From an uncultured Collinsella sp. (GTDB lineage Bacteria; Actinomycetota; Coriobacteriia; Coriobacteriales; Coriobacteriaceae), in contig CABUXL010000075.1 of assembly GCA_902495525.1 (NCBI GenBank), positions 1 through 7,971 on the forward strand: DNA of 7,971 bases. The letters are read 5' to 3'. Below are positions 6,138-7,971 of the stretch, one piece after another. Positions within the stretch are counted from its first letter, which is position 1. Each line of letters starts with the position of its first letter. The notes beneath the pieces are model-generated. The model was not told the DNA's origin and ran no database searches. It worked only from the letters and a program-made list of their open reading frames with translations. The position numbers and the translations under genes are program-made.

Positions 6138-6575
6138 CTACTTATGAGAGTTACTCAGCTTGTTGATGAGTGCCTCAAGACGCTCGCCGTCCTCGGCCGT
6201 CTGTGCAATGACCAAGATCGTGTCGTTGCCGGCAAGCGAGCCAAGCACGTCGGGCAGCTCCGCAGCATCGACAGCTGCGGCAATACCAGAAGCCGTACCG
6301 GGCTGCGCCTTGATCATAACCAGATTATCGGTGCGCAGTACGCCAGTAACTAACTCGGAAACCATGCGCTGCAGATGCAAGTCCTCGGCAAGGACATAGA
6401 TGCCCTCGGGGAGCTTACGCAGTCCCATGTCCGCGATATCGCGCGAAACAGTCGCCTGCGTACAATCGAAGCCCATGGCGCGAAGCTCATCGACCAGCAC
6501 GCGCTGCGTGCGGACGTCCTTATTGCGCACAATATCTCTAATGGCATCCTGGCGCCCATTGCGTTTTTTAGTCAT
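6138..6575 (-). CDS. argR: Arginine repressor ArgR/AhrC
   Basis: A 145-residue transcription factor that, with L-arginine as co-repressor, forms hexamers and binds ARG boxes to control arginine synthesis and catabolism. The N-terminal winged helix-turn-helix covers about residues 1-75, with the recognition helix in TQATVSRDIADMG (39-51). The C-terminal ligand-binding and oligomerisation domain has QPGTASGIAAAVD (91-103) and LGSLAGNDTILVI (111-123). The family's usual GDDT, whose two Asp residues contact arginine, reads GNDT here (Asn117-Asp118). The ATG at 6575 is chosen because GGAGAGAGG lies just upstream and the protein then starts MTKKRNGRQ as usual for the family; an upstream in-frame start at 6608 would add 11 atypical residues. 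No arginine gene is in the window, so it may act in trans. It has its own terminator and a 132-base upstream gap after the glycosyltransferase gene. Confidence 0.95.
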   Translation of the reverse strand: MTKKRNGRQDAIRDIVRNKDVRTQRVLVDELRAMGFDCTQATVSRDIADMGLRKLPEGIYVLAEDLHLQRMVSELVTGVLRTDNLVMIKAQPGTASGIAAAVDAAELPDVLGSLAGNDTILVIAQTAEDGERLEALINKLSNSHK

Positions 6576-6664
6576 ACACACCCTCTCTCCAAAAGATGGC
6601 GGAGACAATCAATCAGTGATTGAATAGTTTAACGCTATTTGAAGGCTTTTGTGTATAAGAACGC

Positions 6665-6700
6665 ATTTCGAAACAATTCTATGCAAGTTTATTTCGAAAT
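6665..6700 (-). promoter_or_regulatory. Paired TTTCGAAA palindromes around a candidate argR -10 box
   Basis: The eight-base palindrome TTTCGAAA occurs at 6666-6673 and 6692-6699, with centres 26 bases apart. Between them the minus strand reads TAGAAT (6676-6681), five of six matches to TATAAT. No clear -35 box is present. The site does not match the ARG-box consensus well, although TGCAAG half-site-like bases are present on the plus strand. If this is the argR promoter, the palindromes flank it as operators would. Confidence 0.3.
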
Positions 6701-6707
6701 GAGCCGT

Positions 6708-7748
6708 TTAGGCGGTTTTTGCGCCCGTCCGGTTAAGAAAAGCTGCCAGATGCGTACACATCACGCAGCGCGCGGGCTTGGCGCTGGCGATCGGCCCAAA
6801 CAACAGACCGAGCCCCCGATGGTTATCCTTGAGCGCGGCGACCATCTGACGGGTTCGAGGCGCATCGAGCATATCACGCATGCGGGCGGAACGCTCGATT
6901 GACGACACCCCATGCGGGCTCAGACACAAATTCTCGATGCAGGCGACCAGTCCGGCAAAGTAGAACTTTTGGGTTGCCAGCTTGAGCCGACCACCGCTAT
7001 CTGCTTCCGAGAGTGAGTCCGTAAGCTCGTCGAGCGCCCGGGTGTCATCGGATACCTTGGCATACATGGTGGGATCAAAGGCATCTGTAAGCTTAGGTGC
7101 CGCCGCGTGGAAACAAGCGTCGCCGCATCCGGAGACGCGCTGCGCCCGCGAGAGCGAGCACGCCATAAACCCAACTGTGCGAAACGCCTTGTCGTACAAA
7201 AGGCATGCCTCAAACAGCGGACGGCTATACATCACGCCAGAGGTCTGAACGACTAGGCCGCCTAAAATCAACTGGGACAGCCCGGTCACCATCGAAGATT
7301 TGCTATCAATGGAAATATGAGCAGCATCCAAGACGCGCGAATGGCGCTCTCGATGTGCATCATAGCGGTCGAGCGACACCGTGGGGAGCACTATGTCTGC
7401 CGTAGTATCGCACGCGATATCGACCATCTTGGAAAGAGACTGCGGAGCAAACCACTCATCGGCGTTCATGGCGATGATTTGAGAGCCGCGCGAGGCAGCA
7501 AAACCGGCACGAAGACAAGCGCCGCGCTTCGCGTCCTCGACGTCAATCAAATCAATATGGATGTCCCTGTCGGCAGCAACTTGAAGCGAATGGCGCACAC
7601 CGGGCGCAGCATCGCGGCAGACAACGACAATCTGCAAATCGTAGAGGTCTTGGTTCTGGATACTCTCGAGCGCACGCATCGCATAGCTGGGCGAACCTTC
7701 TACCACAAGGATCACCGAAAGTCGCGGATGCGAGCCACGTCGAACCAA
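6708..7748 (-). CDS. Divergent GT2-like (GT-A fold) glycosyltransferase
   Basis: 346 residues, with no signal peptide or membrane segment. The first 110 residues look like a GT-A nucleotide-sugar domain: the beta strand SVILVVEGS (11-19), ALESIQNQ (26-33), IVVVCRD (40-46) and IIAMNADEWFAPQSL (91-105), which fills the place of the usual DXD/DD metal motif. Family 2 enzymes transfer sugars from nucleotide donors to surface glycans or lipids. Typical features are weak: the opening PVYN is replaced by VVEGS, the metal motif reads NADE, and the ED catalytic-base region reads GFMACSL (193-199). The C-terminal 130 residues are unrecognised. The TTG start follows AGAGGA by eight bases and is the first start after an in-frame stop upstream. 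The neighbour argR downstream gives no functional hint. Enzyme activity and sugar specificity are unknown; the protein may be a degenerate or specialised member. Confidence 0.7.
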   Translation of the reverse strand: MVRRGSHPRLSVILVVEGSPSYAMRALESIQNQDLYDLQIVVVCRDAAPGVRHSLQVAADRDIHIDLIDVEDAKRGACLRAGFAASRGSQIIAMNADEWFAPQSLSKMVDIACDTTADIVLPTVSLDRYDAHRERHSRVLDAAHISIDSKSSMVTGLSQLILGGLVVQTSGVMYSRPLFEACLLYDKAFRTVGFMACSLSRAQRVSGCGDACFHAAAPKLTDAFDPTMYAKVSDDTRALDELTDSLSEADSGGRLKLATQKFYFAGLVACIENLCLSPHGVSSIERSARMRDMLDAPRTRQMVAALKDNHRGLGLLFGPIASAKPARCVMCTHLAAFLNRTGAKTA

Positions 7749-7749
7749 G

Positions 7750-7791
7750 TTATCCGTCCTCTCGACAGCAGTGAATCAAACTGTCGTTCAT
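7750..7791 (-). other. Possible 13-codon upstream reading frame before the glycosyltransferase
   Basis: An ATG at 7789-7791 preceded by GGGGTG opens a frame encoding MNDSLIHCCREDG and stops one base before the TTG start of the glycosyltransferase. The arrangement would permit translational coupling. A frame this short arises easily by chance, and nothing in the peptide identifies it as a known leader peptide. Confidence 0.15.
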
Positions 7792-7883
7792 GGTACACCC
7801 CGGCAATAAAAGCAATGAGACACCGGTTGTATTGCACGCCAAGAACAGATGTTGCCCTTGATTATCAACTTTATCCGAACACC

Positions 7884-7921
7884 TCCCACATTCATCCGCA
7901 CATGTGCGGATGAATGTGGGA
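7884..7921. repeat. Perfect 38-base palindrome
   Basis: The 38 bases equal their own reverse complement, with centre between 7902 and 7903. As RNA it would give a 17-pair stem capped by a CATG tetraloop. No T run follows on either strand, so it does not look like an ordinary intrinsic terminator. It lies upstream of the minus-strand glycosyltransferase; GATAAT (7861-7866, minus strand) is a candidate -10 box, which would put the left edge of the palindrome in the -35 region. It also lies upstream of the ribosome binding site at the right edge, so it may be an operator for a divergent pair. Confidence 0.85.
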
Positions 7922-7935
7922 ACCCGATACCTTGA

Positions 7936-7968
7936 GGGCCGGATCGGCCGGCCCCGGGAGATCGGAGG
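7936..7968 (+). promoter_or_regulatory. GC-rich hairpin and ribosome binding site of an off-window gene
   Basis: GGGCCGG (7936-7942) pairs with CCGGCCC (7948-7954) around ATCGG. GATCGG is repeated at 7942-7947 and 7960-7965. GGAGG at 7964-7968 is a good Shine-Dalgarno sequence on the plus strand, placed so that a start codon would fall just past the window end. A plus-strand gene starting there would be divergent from the glycosyltransferase. Confidence 0.4.
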
Positions 7969-7971
7969 ACG

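Noticed and set aside
6620..6643. Inverted repeat AATAG-N7-CTATT upstream of argR as an ARG box
   Set aside because: The half-sites do not match the TGAAT/ATTCA consensus with the usual spacing; only one half fits.

Overview
The window looks like a core-chromosome stretch of a high-GC Gram-positive bacterium, most likely a Coriobacteriia member such as Collinsella. The evidence is the GC-rich coding sequence, strong GGAGG-type ribosome binding sites, one TTG start, a class A penicillin-binding protein with a long Thr/Gly/Pro tail, and an AhrC/ArgR-type regulator. The taxon is an inference from gene style; nothing in the window proves it.

Layout, left to right. Bases 1-63 hold the end of an unseen plus-strand transcript with a strong terminator. 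Bases 64-301 have no gene but hold a dense set of hairpins downstream of tyrS, including an imperfect inverted repeat about 99 bases long with a terminator-like hairpin at its core. tyrS (302-1513, minus) encodes tyrosyl-tRNA synthetase. Upstream of it, on the same strand, is a U32 peptidase-family protein (1610-3568) whose cysteine pattern fits the iron-sulfur RNA hydroxylases (RlhA/TrhP type). A divergent region of 161 bases separates it from a class A penicillin-binding protein (3730-5922, plus). That gene meets argR (6138-6575, minus) tail to tail, with one terminator for each direction. Upstream of argR on the minus strand is a divergent GT2-like glycosyltransferase (6708-7748). The last 220 bases hold no complete gene, but contain a perfect 38-base palindrome, a second hairpin and a ribosome binding site at the very edge, suggesting a plus-strand gene starts just outside.

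The genes do not form one pathway. tyrS and the U32 gene are a plausible pair (tRNA charging and RNA modification, 96 bases apart on one strand). The penicillin-binding protein and the glycosyltransferase both concern the cell surface. ArgR is a global arginine regulator with no arginine gene in view. I saw no mobile element, CRISPR array, tRNA or rRNA. The most unusual signals are non-coding: the 99-base hairpin after tyrS, a 16-base sequence shared by the tyrS and argR terminators, the perfect 38-base palindrome near the right end, and paired TTTCGAAA palindromes upstream of argR. I did not find a convincing undescribed multi-gene system.
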